From Enterobacter sp. R4-368 (GTDB lineage: Bacteria > Pseudomonadota > Gammaproteobacteria > Enterobacterales > Enterobacteriaceae), in the NCBI RefSeq assembly GCF_000410515.1, contig NC_021500.1:558001-622000 (forward strand): a stretch of DNA of 64,000 nt, given 5' to 3'. Under the pieces are notes generated by a model. That model saw only the letters and a list, made by a program, of their open reading frames with translations, was not told the origin of the DNA and ran no database searches. Below, in pieces: positions 17,772-26,781 of this stretch (the first letter of the stretch is position 1; the number at the start of each line of letters is the position of its first letter). A program made the translations under genes and the position numbers.

Positions 17772-19187
17772 CTACATAACAATACTTTTCGGCTCCATAA
17801 AGGCCGCCAGTCCCCAGCGCCCCATTTCACGTCCGATCCCCGAGTGTTTAAACCCGCCAAATGGCGCGGCAGCCTCGTGCGCCAGGGTATTGACCAACAC
17901 GCGCCCGGCGGCGATTTGCCCGGCAACACGGCGTGCGCGTTCGGGATCGCGACCCAGCACCAGCGCGCTCAGGCCATAATCGGTGTCGTTGGCGATAGCG
18001 ATCGCTTCGGCGTCATCCCGATAGGCGATCACCGATAACACCGGGCCAAATATCTCTTCGCGCGCAATACGCATGCTGTTTTTGACCTCGCTAAACAGCG
18101 TTGGCCGCACCGACCAGCCGCGCTCACACCCGGCTGCGCGCCCTTCTCCACCCACTAACAGGCGCGCGCCTTCCTGCTGGCCAAGGCGGATATAGGACTG
18201 CACGCGTTGCCACTGTTTTTCGCTGACCATCGGGCCAACTTCCGTGGCGGGATCGCGCGGATCGCCCGATTTAACCGCCGCGACCGCCTGCGCCAGCGCT
18301 GCTTCACACTCGGCTTTGCGCGATGCGGGCACCAGAATGCGTGTTCCCGCGACACACGCCTGACCGCTATTCATAAATCCGGCCTGGATCGCCAGCGGCA
18401 CGGCGTCGGCTAAATCGGCATCCTCCAGAATAATGGTCGGGGACTTGCCGCCCAGTTCCAGCGTGACACGTTTAAACGTCTCTGCCGCGTTACGTAAAAT
18501 GGCTTTGCCCGTCGCTGTCGAGCCGGTAAAAGAGATTTTCGCCACGTCCGGATGACGGCTGAACACCTCGCCCACCACCTCGCCACGCCCGGTAACAATA
18601 TTGAACACGCCCGGTGGCAGTTGCGCCTCATGTAACGCCTGGGTGACGATGTGGGTTTGCAGCGCGCTCATCTCACTCGGCTTGATAACCGCCGTGCAGC
18701 CAGCAGCGAGCGCTGCCGCCAGCTTGCCGCAGATAAATCCGGCATCGCTGTTCCACGGCGTAATTAACCCGGCGACGCCGAGCGGGGTCATCACTACACG
18801 CGCCTGGCCCACTACGGATTCGAACTCAAACGCTTTCAGCGCGTCGATCGCCGCCTCGATCACCGAGACCGGATAATGCGCCATCCAGCTGGCGCGCGAC
18901 GCCGGCGCGCCATACTCCTCGACAATTGCCTGCAACAACGCGGGCTGGCAGGCCTCCATCGCATCGCGCATACGCATCAGGGCGGCGATTCGCTCATCGC
19001 GGCTGGTTTGCGACCAGCCAGGAAACGCCGCTTTTGCCGCCGCAATAGCGTTCAGCGCGTCGGCCTCATTTCCAAGCCGCACCTGGCCGGTGACTTCGCC
19101 GGTTGCCGGGTTAAACAGGTCGAAACGTTCTGTACCTTGTGGCGTGACCCATTCGCCATTAATTGAGATCTGTTCAATCGCATGCAT
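17772..19187 (-). CDS. NAD(P)-dependent aldehyde dehydrogenase
   Basis: A 471-residue cytosolic ALDH-superfamily enzyme. Visible hallmarks are the TPWNSDAGF segment near the cofactor pocket, FTGSTATGK for nucleotide binding, the catalytic glutamate in LELGGKSP, the catalytic cysteine in NSGQACVAGTR, and EEIFGPVLSV. The substrate is not evident. The start at 19187 is backed by a strong AGGAGG; the 35 codons further upstream are not family-like. It is transcribed away from a LysR gene that probably controls it. Confidence 0.88.
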   Translation of the reverse strand: MHAIEQISINGEWVTPQGTERFDLFNPATGEVTGQVRLGNEADALNAIAAAKAAFPGWSQTSRDERIAALMRMRDAMEACQPALLQAIVEEYGAPASRASWMAHYPVSVIEAAIDALKAFEFESVVGQARVVMTPLGVAGLITPWNSDAGFICGKLAAALAAGCTAVIKPSEMSALQTHIVTQALHEAQLPPGVFNIVTGRGEVVGEVFSRHPDVAKISFTGSTATGKAILRNAAETFKRVTLELGGKSPTIILEDADLADAVPLAIQAGFMNSGQACVAGTRILVPASRKAECEAALAQAVAAVKSGDPRDPATEVGPMVSEKQWQRVQSYIRLGQQEGARLLVGGEGRAAGCERGWSVRPTLFSEVKNSMRIAREEIFGPVLSVIAYRDDAEAIAIANDTDYGLSALVLGRDPERARRVAGQIAAGRVLVNTLAHEAAAPFGGFKHSGIGREMGRWGLAAFMEPKSIVM

Positions 19188-19286
19188 AACCACCTCCTGT
19201 TCACAATGAAGCCAGTGTGACACGCCTTTATCGCGCTGATAATCCACGCTATGCTGCAAGGGTTGTTGCGAAATTCGGGATAATCT

Positions 19287-20177
19287 ATGCATCGTTCAGG
19301 TTTGATTGAGCTGGAAGTGGTGATGGCGGTGATGCGTCGGGGCAGTTTTCGCGCCGCCGCGCAGGAGCTGGGAATGTCACCAACGGCGGTGAGTAACGCC
19401 ATTGCCGGGCTGGAGAGTCGCCTGGCGATTCGGCTGTTTCACCGCACCACCCGCAGCGTGGCGCTGACCGAAGCCGGGCAGCGGTTTGTTGCGCGTATTG
19501 GCCCCGCGCTGCGTGAAATCCAGCACGCGCACGAGGAGATCCACAGCGTGGCGGATGAGCCTTCCGGCACGTTGCGCCTGAATGTCCCGCTAGCCGTCGG
19601 GCAACTGTTCCTGGATGATCTGCTGGTGCGTTTTCTGGCGCGCTACCCGCAGATGCGCATGGAGGTCGCCACTGAAGCGAAGATGATCGACATTGTGGCC
19701 GACGGTTACGATGCCGGGATCCGCCTGGCGGAGTCCATCCCACAGGATATGATTGCCGTGCCGCTCACGCCGGATATCCGCATGCGCGTGGTGGCAACAC
19801 CAGCGTGGTTTGCCGCGCACGGTACGCCGCAAACGCCGGATGATTTACGCCAGCACCAGGGGATTTGCATGCGCATGTCCAGCGGCGGAAATTACCGCTG
19901 GGAGCTGGCGCACCACGGCGAGCGCATAGCGGTTGCCGTTCCGCCACGGCTGTCGACCACCGATCTGTTTACCTCGATTGCCGCCGTGCGCGCGGGGCTG
20001 GGCGTGGGCTTTCTGCCGGGGTTTTACATTGAAGAGGATTTGCGTAACGGGACGCTGGTCAGCGTGCTGGATGAGTGGACACAGCCCTTTAAAGGGCTGT
20101 GTTTGTACTATCCCGGACACCGCCACATCCCTGTGGGGTTGCAGGCGTTTATTGCCTTTATCCGGGCGGAGCGTTAA
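19287..20177 (+). CDS. LysR-family regulator divergent from aldehyde dehydrogenase
   Basis: A 296-residue LysR regulator. The N-terminal winged helix-turn-helix (about 5-65) contains SFRAAAQELGMSPTAVSNAIAGLE, and a periplasmic-binding-like effector domain spans about 90-292. It belongs to the CrgA-like group that often controls a neighbouring oxidoreductase. It is divergent from the aldehyde dehydrogenase with a 99-bp shared region, the usual arrangement for a LysR regulator and its target. The inducer is unknown. Confidence 0.87.
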   Translation: MHRSGLIELEVVMAVMRRGSFRAAAQELGMSPTAVSNAIAGLESRLAIRLFHRTTRSVALTEAGQRFVARIGPALREIQHAHEEIHSVADEPSGTLRLNVPLAVGQLFLDDLLVRFLARYPQMRMEVATEAKMIDIVADGYDAGIRLAESIPQDMIAVPLTPDIRMRVVATPAWFAAHGTPQTPDDLRQHQGICMRMSSGGNYRWELAHHGERIAVAVPPRLSTTDLFTSIAAVRAGLGVGFLPGFYIEEDLRNGTLVSVLDEWTQPFKGLCLYYPGHRHIPVGLQAFIAFIRAER

Positions 20178-20657
20178 CTACTCGAGGTGCGCGCGATCAA
20201 GCCCGTAGGCTTTATCCAGCGCGCCCGGTAAGGTTTGCGACAGCACCATCAGACGGTTCCAGCTGTTGATAATGGCAATGGAAAACGCCAGCTCGGAAAG
20301 TTCCACTTCGCTGAAATGCTCCCGCGCCTCGCGGTACAGCTCATCAGGCACGCCATGCGCATCAAGTTTGGTCAGCGCTTCACACAGCGCCAGCGCGGCT
20401 TTCTCTTTGGCGGTAAACAGCGGCGATTCACGCCAGATAGCCACGTGGTAAATGCGCAGTTCGCGCTCACCGTGCAGTTTCGCCTGTTTTACATGCATAT
20501 CCAGGCAGAATGCGCAGCTGTTGAGCTGCGAGGCGCGGATATCGACCAGATTTTTAATACCAATATCCAGGCTGCTGGCGTGCGACGCCTGGCTTGCATC
20601 GCCGAGGGTTTTAATTAATGCCGGAACAGTCTGGAACAGATTTACGCGATTGCTCAT
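20178..20657 (-). CDS. AhpD-like carboxymuconolactone decarboxylase family protein
   Basis: A 159-residue protein with the AhpD-type redox motif CAFCLDMH (CxxC followed by His) near residue 48, as in alkylhydroperoxidase-like members of the CMD family. It likely reduces peroxides or other oxidants through a thiol pair; the substrate is not known. The gene ends immediately at the stop of the convergent LysR gene and is divergent from a MocR-type regulator, which may regulate it. Confidence 0.82.
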   Translation of the reverse strand: MSNRVNLFQTVPALIKTLGDASQASHASSLDIGIKNLVDIRASQLNSCAFCLDMHVKQAKLHGERELRIYHVAIWRESPLFTAKEKAALALCEALTKLDAHGVPDELYREAREHFSEVELSELAFSIAIINSWNRLMVLSQTLPGALDKAYGLDRAHLE

Positions 20658-20749
20658 CGTCTTTAGCCTCGTTTATGGATTCAACAGCCGTTATAGTACG
20701 CGTTTATGCCATAGTAAAAAGATGCAAAAACCGCAAATAGAGGTAGGAC

Positions 20750-22168
20750 ATGAAGCCGGGTTATAAAGCCATTTACGAGCAGTATCGGCGCAGCATTGCC
20801 AGCGGGTTGTTGAAACCGGGTGATAAAGTGCCTTCGGTACGTGTGCTGGCCAGTGAATTAGGCGTGGCGCGCAAAACGGTGGAAACGGCCTGGGCGATTC
20901 TGATCGGTGAAGGCTATCTGGTAAGCCAGGGCGCGCGCGGCACGCGGGTCAATCCGGATTTGGTACTGAGCGAACCGCCCACCCCGGACATTACGCCTCA
21001 GGCAGCAGACGCGCCACCAGGCATTGCGGATGTACTGCGCGATCGCCCCGGTTTTTTGCGCCCCGGTATTCCGTCTCTGGATGCCTTTCCCTACAAAAAA
21101 TGGCTACTGTTGTGCGGCAAAGCGGTGCGATCGATGTCGCCAATGGAGATGACCAACCCGCCGCTGCTGGGTTATACGCCGCTGCGCGAAGCGATTGCGC
21201 ATTATGTGAATGTGTCGCGCGGTTTATCCTGCACGGCCGATCAGATTTTCATCACCAGCGGGTACAGCAACAACCTGCGGCTGATCCTCAATGCGCTTAC
21301 CACGACACGCGATAAAGTGCTGTTTGAAGATCCCGGTTACTATTTTGGTACCCAGGCGCTGAAACGCGCCGCCAATAATCTGCACTTTGTCCCGGTGGAC
21401 AGCCAGGGCCTGAATGTCGACTATTTGCAGCAATACCACCGCGATGCGCAGCTGGTTTTTGTGACACCGTCACATCATAGCCCACTGGCGGTAACCCTTT
21501 CGCTACCGCGCAAGCAGCAATTACTGGCCTGGGCCAGCCAGCATAATCGCTGGATTATCGAAGATGATTACGACGGTGAGTTTCACTACACCCGCAAAGT
21601 GCTTCCGGCATTAAAAAGTCTCGATATCGATGATCGGGTTATCTATATGGGCACTTTCAGTAAGACGGTGATGCCTGCGCTGCGCATCAGCTACATTGTG
21701 ATGCCACGCGCGACGCTTGCCGCGTTTCGTGAAACGGCGGAACTCACCGAAAGCGGCCAGCCGGTGCTGACGCAGAAAATCCTCGCGGCGTTTCTCGGCG
21801 AAGGTCACTTTTATAAGCATTTAAAAAAGATGCGCACGCTCTATTCGCAACGCAGAAAATATGTGCTGGACGCTCTGGAGCAGGTTTATCCAGGGCTTTT
21901 TACCGTGGAAGTGAGCGATGGCGGGATGCATGTCATCGCGTTTTTACGCACCAGCACGCAGGATATCGCGCTGGCGGACATCTGGCAGCGGCACCAGTTG
22001 CAGGTTAGTCCGCTCTCGCGCTGGTATAACACCTCCGCCAAACGCTACGGCGTGATTATCGGTTATACCAATGTACGTTCAGCGGAGGAAGCGCTGGCGC
22101 TATTGCAGCGCCCGGCTGAGGAGACACGGGCGCTGCTGGCGGCAAATGATGTTAAGGCAAGTTACTGA
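20750..22168 (+). CDS. MocR-type (GntR plus aminotransferase) regulator
   Basis: The 472-residue protein fuses an N-terminal GntR winged helix (about 5-75; GDKVPSVRVLASELGVARKTVETAW) to a class I aminotransferase-like PLP domain. In that domain VIYMGTFSKTVMPALRISY contains the PLP-binding lysine context and EDDYDGEFHY is the cofactor-ring aspartate region. MocR regulators sense PLP or its adducts. It is divergent from the AhpD-like gene, 92 bp apart, a probable target. The exact member (PdxR, GabR or other) cannot be told. Confidence 0.88.
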   Translation: MKPGYKAIYEQYRRSIASGLLKPGDKVPSVRVLASELGVARKTVETAWAILIGEGYLVSQGARGTRVNPDLVLSEPPTPDITPQAADAPPGIADVLRDRPGFLRPGIPSLDAFPYKKWLLLCGKAVRSMSPMEMTNPPLLGYTPLREAIAHYVNVSRGLSCTADQIFITSGYSNNLRLILNALTTTRDKVLFEDPGYYFGTQALKRAANNLHFVPVDSQGLNVDYLQQYHRDAQLVFVTPSHHSPLAVTLSLPRKQQLLAWASQHNRWIIEDDYDGEFHYTRKVLPALKSLDIDDRVIYMGTFSKTVMPALRISYIVMPRATLAAFRETAELTESGQPVLTQKILAAFLGEGHFYKHLKKMRTLYSQRRKYVLDALEQVYPGLFTVEVSDGGMHVIAFLRTSTQDIALADIWQRHQLQVSPLSRWYNTSAKRYGVIIGYTNVRSAEEALALLQRPAEETRALLAANDVKASY

Positions 22169-22256
22169 CGAAGGAGAGATCCCACGCCGTGGCGAGAAGT
22201 GAGAAGCTGACCAGCAGGGTCAACGCTAATGAGATAGTTCTGTCGGACTTTTCCAT
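22152..22256 (-). CDS. Candidate 34-residue membrane miniprotein
   Basis: The reverse strand encodes a 34-residue peptide beginning MEKSDRTISLALTLLVSF, continuing with a hydrophobic helix of about 16 residues and ending SFVSNLP. A GAGAGG ribosome site lies about 8 nt before the ATG. A plausible promoter (TTGCTG, 18 bp, TACGAT) lies between it and the yneE stop 77 bp upstream. Its last 17 bp overlap the end of the convergent MocR gene. I do not recognise a family. Predicted topology is a single inner-membrane segment with a short charged N-terminus. Whether it is translated is inference. Confidence 0.45.
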   Translation of the reverse strand: MEKSDRTISLALTLLVSFSLLATAWDLSFVSNLP

Positions 22257-22333
22257 CGCACGTCCCTCTCTGTTGTGGGTTTCGCTATCAGACTGAAAAA
22301 ATCGTAAAGATCGATGACTCTCCACAGCAAAGT

Positions 22334-23248
22334 TTAGGTTAATTGATAATTTTTGCCTGGTGTCATTTTGTGCGGAAGTACATCGGCATCCACCATTTGC
22401 AGTAAATCAATCTCGATGGCGTTGCTGATAGCGTCCAGCGGCAGGTCGTTATCCTCTTCGCCAAACGGGTCTTCCAGCTCTTCTGCCAGCGTGTCCAGCG
22501 AAATAAAGGTGTAGGAAATCAGCACCGAAATAAACGGGGTCATAAAGTGCAAATCCACCACCAGCGCGAACGGCAGCATGATGCAGAACAGGTACACGGT
22601 GCGATGCAGGATCAACGAATAGGCAAACGGCAACGGCGTGGTGAAAATGCGCTCGCAGCCAGAAAGCACGGCGGACATATCATGCAGCCGCTGATTGATG
22701 CTGCTGAATAAAACATCCGAAAGTGCGCCCTGCGCCCGGCGTTCGCCTAACCATTCGCCCATTAACAGCAGAATACGGTTGGCCGGTGAGTGCGCGTTCA
22801 GCACGTTATGCAGATCGTTTGGACTCAGGTATTTCGCCAGCACGTCGCCTTGTGGCTTGCGGCGCAACGTCATGCGCAGAGAGTGCGCGAAGGCGATTTG
22901 CAACTGAATAAAGTGCCGTAATCCCTCATCGTCTGGCAGTGTGGTTTTCACTTCACGCAGCAGCGAACGCGAGGCGATCATCAACTGTCCCCACAACATC
23001 CTTGCTTCGCTGTAGCGGGCAAAACAGGCGTTGTTACGAAAACCTAAAAAGATAGCGATAGCGACACCGAGAATGCTGAACGGCGCGACGGTCAGCTTGA
23101 TACCCAGCGAGGTGTACCACGGCAGCATCCAGATCACCGCAATGGAGAGCAGGAAATTCATCAGCAAACGCGACGTGATTTTTGGCAGTACGGAACCGTG
23201 CCAGACGAAAAGACGGGGAAGCCAGTGTTGTTGAGGTCGAACGATCAT
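22334..23248 (-). CDS. yneE: Bestrophin-family ion channel YneE
   Basis: A 304-residue inner-membrane protein of the bestrophin/UPF0187 family; the Klebsiella homologue forms a pentameric cation channel. Visible features are N-terminal PQQHWLPRLFVWHGSVLPKI, the pore-lining helix with APFSILGVAIAIFLGFRNN, ARYSEARMLWGQL, and the C-terminal acidic stretch LAEELEDPFGEEDNDLPL. There are about four membrane helices. It is next to uxaB as in E. coli. A CRP-like site lies 39 bp upstream of the start. Confidence 0.92.
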   Translation of the reverse strand: MIVRPQQHWLPRLFVWHGSVLPKITSRLLMNFLLSIAVIWMLPWYTSLGIKLTVAPFSILGVAIAIFLGFRNNACFARYSEARMLWGQLMIASRSLLREVKTTLPDDEGLRHFIQLQIAFAHSLRMTLRRKPQGDVLAKYLSPNDLHNVLNAHSPANRILLLMGEWLGERRAQGALSDVLFSSINQRLHDMSAVLSGCERIFTTPLPFAYSLILHRTVYLFCIMLPFALVVDLHFMTPFISVLISYTFISLDTLAEELEDPFGEEDNDLPLDAISNAIEIDLLQMVDADVLPHKMTPGKNYQLT

Positions 23249-23286
23249 CTTGAATTGTGTGCATAAGGGAGAGCGGCACTATTAAA

Positions 23287-23302
23287 CGTGATCGCAATCA
23301 CA
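23287..23302 (-). promoter_or_regulatory. CRP-like site upstream of yneE
   Basis: CGTGA-TCGCAA-TCACA matches TGTGA-N6-TCACA at 9 of 10 conserved positions. It lies 39 bp upstream of the yneE start codon. Pattern match only. Confidence 0.5.
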
Positions 23303-23484
23303 GTTGCAAGTTTGATAATAAATTGTGACGAAAAGTTGTCCTTTCCGACGATGGCTGGCGCAGAAGTTGCTGAAACCTGTTATACAACTATTTAATAGTA
23401 TGTTGTAACTAATTAATGACAAGCACACTATTCCGACGCCGTTACTTCTCTTGCCGCTCGCGGTTGCACCGTTAGCCGTTATTA

Positions 23485-23514
23485 AAAAAAGAAAAACCCG
23501 GCCGGAGCCGGGTT
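23485..23514 (-). terminator. Intrinsic terminator of uxaB
   Basis: On the minus strand an 8-bp stem, AACCCGGC with GCCGGGTT, and a TCCG loop is followed by a T-rich run (the plus-strand A tract at 23484-23496). It lies 24 bp after the uxaB stop. Confidence 0.85.
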
Positions 23515-23538
23515 GGACATTGATTTAATTAAGTGCAA

Positions 23539-24990
23539 TTAGCACAGCGGTTTAACCGCATCGCGCATGCCGCGCAGCAGGATAGCATCCAGATCCAGCG
23601 AAACCTGCTCCACCAGCCCCGTAACTTTACTCAGATCCTGTTCCCAGTGATCGCTTACGGACAGCACCGCTTTTACCAGTTCGCTGGTGCTGATCTGGCG
23701 ATCGCCATGCTGGCTCCACAACTGCTGGTAGCGCTCGATCCAGTGCGCGTCGTCCTGCACCGGATACGCCTGCCCGTTACGCTCACCGCGATAGAACGCA
23801 ATCAACGCTGCCAGCGCAAAAGTCAGGCGCGCTGGCAGTTTGCCATGGGCTTTTTGCCCTGCCAGCAATTGCGGCAGAATACGGGTGCGGAATTTGGTCA
23901 TGCCGTTCAGGGCAATCGACAGCAACTGGTGTTTGATGTACGGGTTACGGAAACGCCCGGTCACCGCACTGGCGAAAGATTCCAGCTCATCGCGCGGCAG
24001 ATCCAGCACCGGAATAATCTCTTCGTAAATCGCTTTTTCCACGAACGCACAGATTTCGCTGTCGTTCATCGCCTCGCCCACGGTGTCCAGCCCCGCCTGA
24101 TACGCCACCGGCACCAGGGCCGTGTGCGCACCGTTGAGGATCGCCACTTTACGCTCTTTATACGGTTTAATATCGTCAACAATCAGCACGTTGAGCGGGA
24201 ATTTATCGAGACGCAGTTCAGACGCCAGCGATTTCGGCCCCTGAATCACAAACAGATAGAAGTGCTCAGCGGTATCAAGGAACGAATCCTGGTAGCCCAG
24301 CTCCGCTTCCAGTTTCGCCACTTCATCACGCGGGTAACCGGTAACGATCCGGTCAACCAGCGTGGAACAGAAGGTGTTGGCGTTATCCAGCCACCGGGTA
24401 AACTCCGCACCCAGCGCCCACTCCTGCGCATAACGCAGCACCAGCTCGCGCAGCGCGTCACCGTTGTAATCAATCAATTCACAAGGAATGATCACCCAGC
24501 CTTTATCCGCCGCGCCAGAGAAGTGGGTGAAACGTTCGAACAGCAGGCGCGTCAGTTTCGCCGGGTAGCTAACGGCCGGGGCATCTGCAAATTTATCGCC
24601 CGCGTGGTAGCTGATGCCCGCTTCCGTGGTGTTTGAAAAAACAAAGCGGATATCCGGGTTATGGGCGAGTTTCAGGAAATCGTCGTACTGGGAATAGACG
24701 CTGATTTCACGGTTCACAGAACGGATCAGACGCGCATCGCTCACCGCTTCGCCCTGCTCGTTCAGACCGCGAATAATGGTGGTATACAGACCATCCTGAG
24801 TGCTCAGGGACGGCGGGAAATCACTTTGGATCGGGCGAACAACCACCACACCGGCGTTCAGGTCGGTGTGCTCGTTCAGCAGATCGATTTGCCAGTCGAC
24901 AAAAGCGCGCAAAAAATTCCCTTCGCCGAACTGAATAATACGTTCAGGGTATTCAGCGCCGGGAAAGTTGCGACGGTTTAATGTGTTCAC
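23539..24990 (-). CDS. uxaB: Tagaturonate reductase (altronate oxidoreductase) UxaB
   Basis: UxaB reduces D-tagaturonate to D-altronate with NADH in galacturonate catabolism, relevant to pectin use. The 483-residue protein matches the family in length. The N-terminus [20 protein letters not shown] is the Rossmann start of the mannitol dehydrogenase superfamily, with DRIVTGYP and the catalytic-region [17 protein letters not shown]. It is flanked by yneE as in E. coli; the other uxa/exu genes are not in the window, so regulation would be by ExuR in trans. I did not find a convincing ExuR operator. Confidence 0.95.
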   Translation of the reverse strand: MNTLNRRNFPGAEYPERIIQFGEGNFLRAFVDWQIDLLNEHTDLNAGVVVVRPIQSDFPPSLSTQDGLYTTIIRGLNEQGEAVSDARLIRSVNREISVYSQYDDFLKLAHNPDIRFVFSNTTEAGISYHAGDKFADAPAVSYPAKLTRLLFERFTHFSGAADKGWVIIPCELIDYNGDALRELVLRYAQEWALGAEFTRWLDNANTFCSTLVDRIVTGYPRDEVAKLEAELGYQDSFLDTAEHFYLFVIQGPKSLASELRLDKFPLNVLIVDDIKPYKERKVAILNGAHTALVPVAYQAGLDTVGEAMNDSEICAFVEKAIYEEIIPVLDLPRDELESFASAVTGRFRNPYIKHQLLSIALNGMTKFRTRILPQLLAGQKAHGKLPARLTFALAALIAFYRGERNGQAYPVQDDAHWIERYQQLWSQHGDRQISTSELVKAVLSVSDHWEQDLSKVTGLVEQVSLDLDAILLRGMRDAVKPLC

Positions 24991-25106
24991 AGTGGGTTCC
25001 TTTTTTGATTAGTCATACAACCTGGGAAGATTGGTGTAATAACTTACCAGACTTTTAGACCATGAAACCCTGTTTTGATCAAAATGGGATGTCTTATTGG
25101 CGCGGA

Positions 25107-25631
25107 TTATAAGAACTTGTAAAAAATTGTCGTCGCCGTCACATTTCCGTCCGGCATCAGCGCAAAGCGCGGAATTTCACCCACCCGCTGCCAGCCGCAT
25201 TGCAGGTAAAAATGTTCCGCCCCGCTGCCGGTGGAAGTATCCAGCACCAGCACGGTTTTGCCGTGCGCCAGCGCCTCACGTTCCAGCGCATCCATCAGAC
25301 GACGCGCCAGCCCCTGACGGCGGGCTTTTTCATGCACCAGTAACTTTGACACATCGGCGCGATGCGACTGGTTTTCAGGTTGTTCCAGCACCACCTGCAC
25401 GGTGCCAACAATTTCCCCTGTATCGTCTTGCGCCACCAGCACAATGCGTTCCCCGCGCGCGGCACTTGCGGCGACGCCGGACCAGAATTGCAGGGATTTC
25501 TCACGCGAAAGCGGATGCATAAAACTGACGGAAGCCCCGCCGGAAACGCAGTTTTCCAGCACGTCACAAAGGGAAGGAAGATGTGATGCGAGCGCTTCGC
25601 CCGCCAGCGAATGGATATGATAAGTGGTCAT
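25107..25631 (-). CDS. GNAT-family N-acetyltransferase
   Basis: A 174-residue acetyltransferase. The acetyl-CoA-binding motif is in SKLLVHEKARRQGLARRLMDALE (R/Q-x-x-G-x-G/A type, residues about 93-115), followed by VLVLDTSTGSGAEHFYLQCGW. The substrate is unknown. It has its own space between uxaB and a diguanylate cyclase gene and is not part of the E. coli arrangement here. Confidence 0.85.
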   Translation of the reverse strand: MTTYHIHSLAGEALASHLPSLCDVLENCVSGGASVSFMHPLSREKSLQFWSGVAASAARGERIVLVAQDDTGEIVGTVQVVLEQPENQSHRADVSKLLVHEKARRQGLARRLMDALEREALAHGKTVLVLDTSTGSGAEHFYLQCGWQRVGEIPRFALMPDGNVTATTIFYKFL

Positions 25632-25710
25632 TTTTATTCCTTAAAAACAACCACTATCAGCTTTACAACTTATTAACACAAGCCCGGCAAACATAGGTTT
25701 TTGTGATGCT

Positions 25711-26679
25711 TCAGCGGCCGCGTTGGTTGCGCTCTTTCATGGCATACATCTGTTGATCTGCCGCCTTCATCCACGGCTTCAGCTCGCCGCAGCCATTGTG
25801 ATCAAACTCGCTGATCCCCCAGGAAAACGCCAGTTGCCACGGTTTACCAGAGGTCTGATTCCACGCCTCAACCTGTTCTACCAGATGCTGCATCGCAATC
25901 CATGCGCCCTGCTCATCGGTATCGGAAAAGAGGATCGCGAATTCATCGCCGCCGTAGCGCACCCGCAGATCCGCTTCACGAAGGCTGGCGCTCATTACCG
26001 ATGCCATCGCTTTCAGCGCTTCATCACCCTCAGCATGACCCCAGGTGTCGTTAATCGTTTTGAAATTGTCGAGATCGATCCACGCCAGCGTTAACGGTTC
26101 CGCGCGACGACGCGCGCCCACAATGGCGAACTTCGCCAGGTTTTCAAAACCACGGCGGTTAAATAAACCGGTCAGCTCGTCGGTGGTCGCCGCGCTCATC
26201 ACCGCAAACTCGTCTTCAACGATCATGGCGAAATCTTTCAGGTAGTCCCGCTCAGCGTCCGTGAACTGCCGTGCGGTGCTATCTACCAGGCAGAATGCGC
26301 CAACCACCGCACCGTCCGGCAAACGTAATGGATACCCGGCATAGAAACGGATGTTCATCTCCCCGGTGACCAGCGGATTATCGGCAAAACGATCATCTCC
26401 GTGGGTATCCGGAATAATCAACGGTTCGGTATGCAAAATGGTGTGACCACAAAAGGTGATCTTACGCGGAAGCGGTTCGCGCACAGTACCTGAGGTGGAT
26501 TTGAAGAAAAGCATCTCTTCATCAACCAGCGTGATCAGCGCCGCGCGGACATCGAACATGCGCTTAGCCAGCCGGGTAAGCCGGTCAAGACGCTCGGTTA
26601 CGCCGGTTTCCAGAAGCCCGGAGTCGCGCAGCGACGCCAGCCGTTGTTCCTCATCTGCAGGAATAGCAGGTATTTTCAT
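25711..26679 (-). CDS. GAF-GGDEF diguanylate cyclase
   Basis: The 322-residue soluble protein has an N-terminal GAF sensor (about 20-155) and a GGDEF domain (about 160-322). The active site reads RYGGDEFAIL. An intact inhibitory I-site, READ, lies exactly five residues before GGDEF, so product inhibition is expected. It should make c-di-GMP from two GTP. It is the first of three GGDEF genes in a row on the same strand, but 102 bp separates it from the next, so they need not share a transcript. Confidence 0.9.
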   Translation of the reverse strand: MKIPAIPADEEQRLASLRDSGLLETGVTERLDRLTRLAKRMFDVRAALITLVDEEMLFFKSTSGTVREPLPRKITFCGHTILHTEPLIIPDTHGDDRFADNPLVTGEMNIRFYAGYPLRLPDGAVVGAFCLVDSTARQFTDAERDYLKDFAMIVEDEFAVMSAATTDELTGLFNRRGFENLAKFAIVGARRRAEPLTLAWIDLDNFKTINDTWGHAEGDEALKAMASVMSASLREADLRVRYGGDEFAILFSDTDEQGAWIAMQHLVEQVEAWNQTSGKPWQLAFSWGISEFDHNGCGELKPWMKAADQQMYAMKERNQRGR

Positions 26680-26781
26680 AAAGGGCCGTTTCCATTCTCA
26701 GGCTGTTAATGCGCAACACTATAAAAAGTGTCGTTAATTTCACGGCATACAGCATAAAGCGTAGCTTATTCGCTACGTTTG

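Noticed and set aside
23533..24636. Plus-strand open frame of 367 codons
   Set aside because: It lies fully antisense to uxaB, whose protein is clearly conserved; the antisense translation is His/Arg/Gln-rich with no family features.
25000..25090. Possible ExuR operator upstream of uxaB
   Set aside because: ATTGGTGTAATAACTTACC is only a loose match to the TGGTnnACCA-type core; not strong enough to list.
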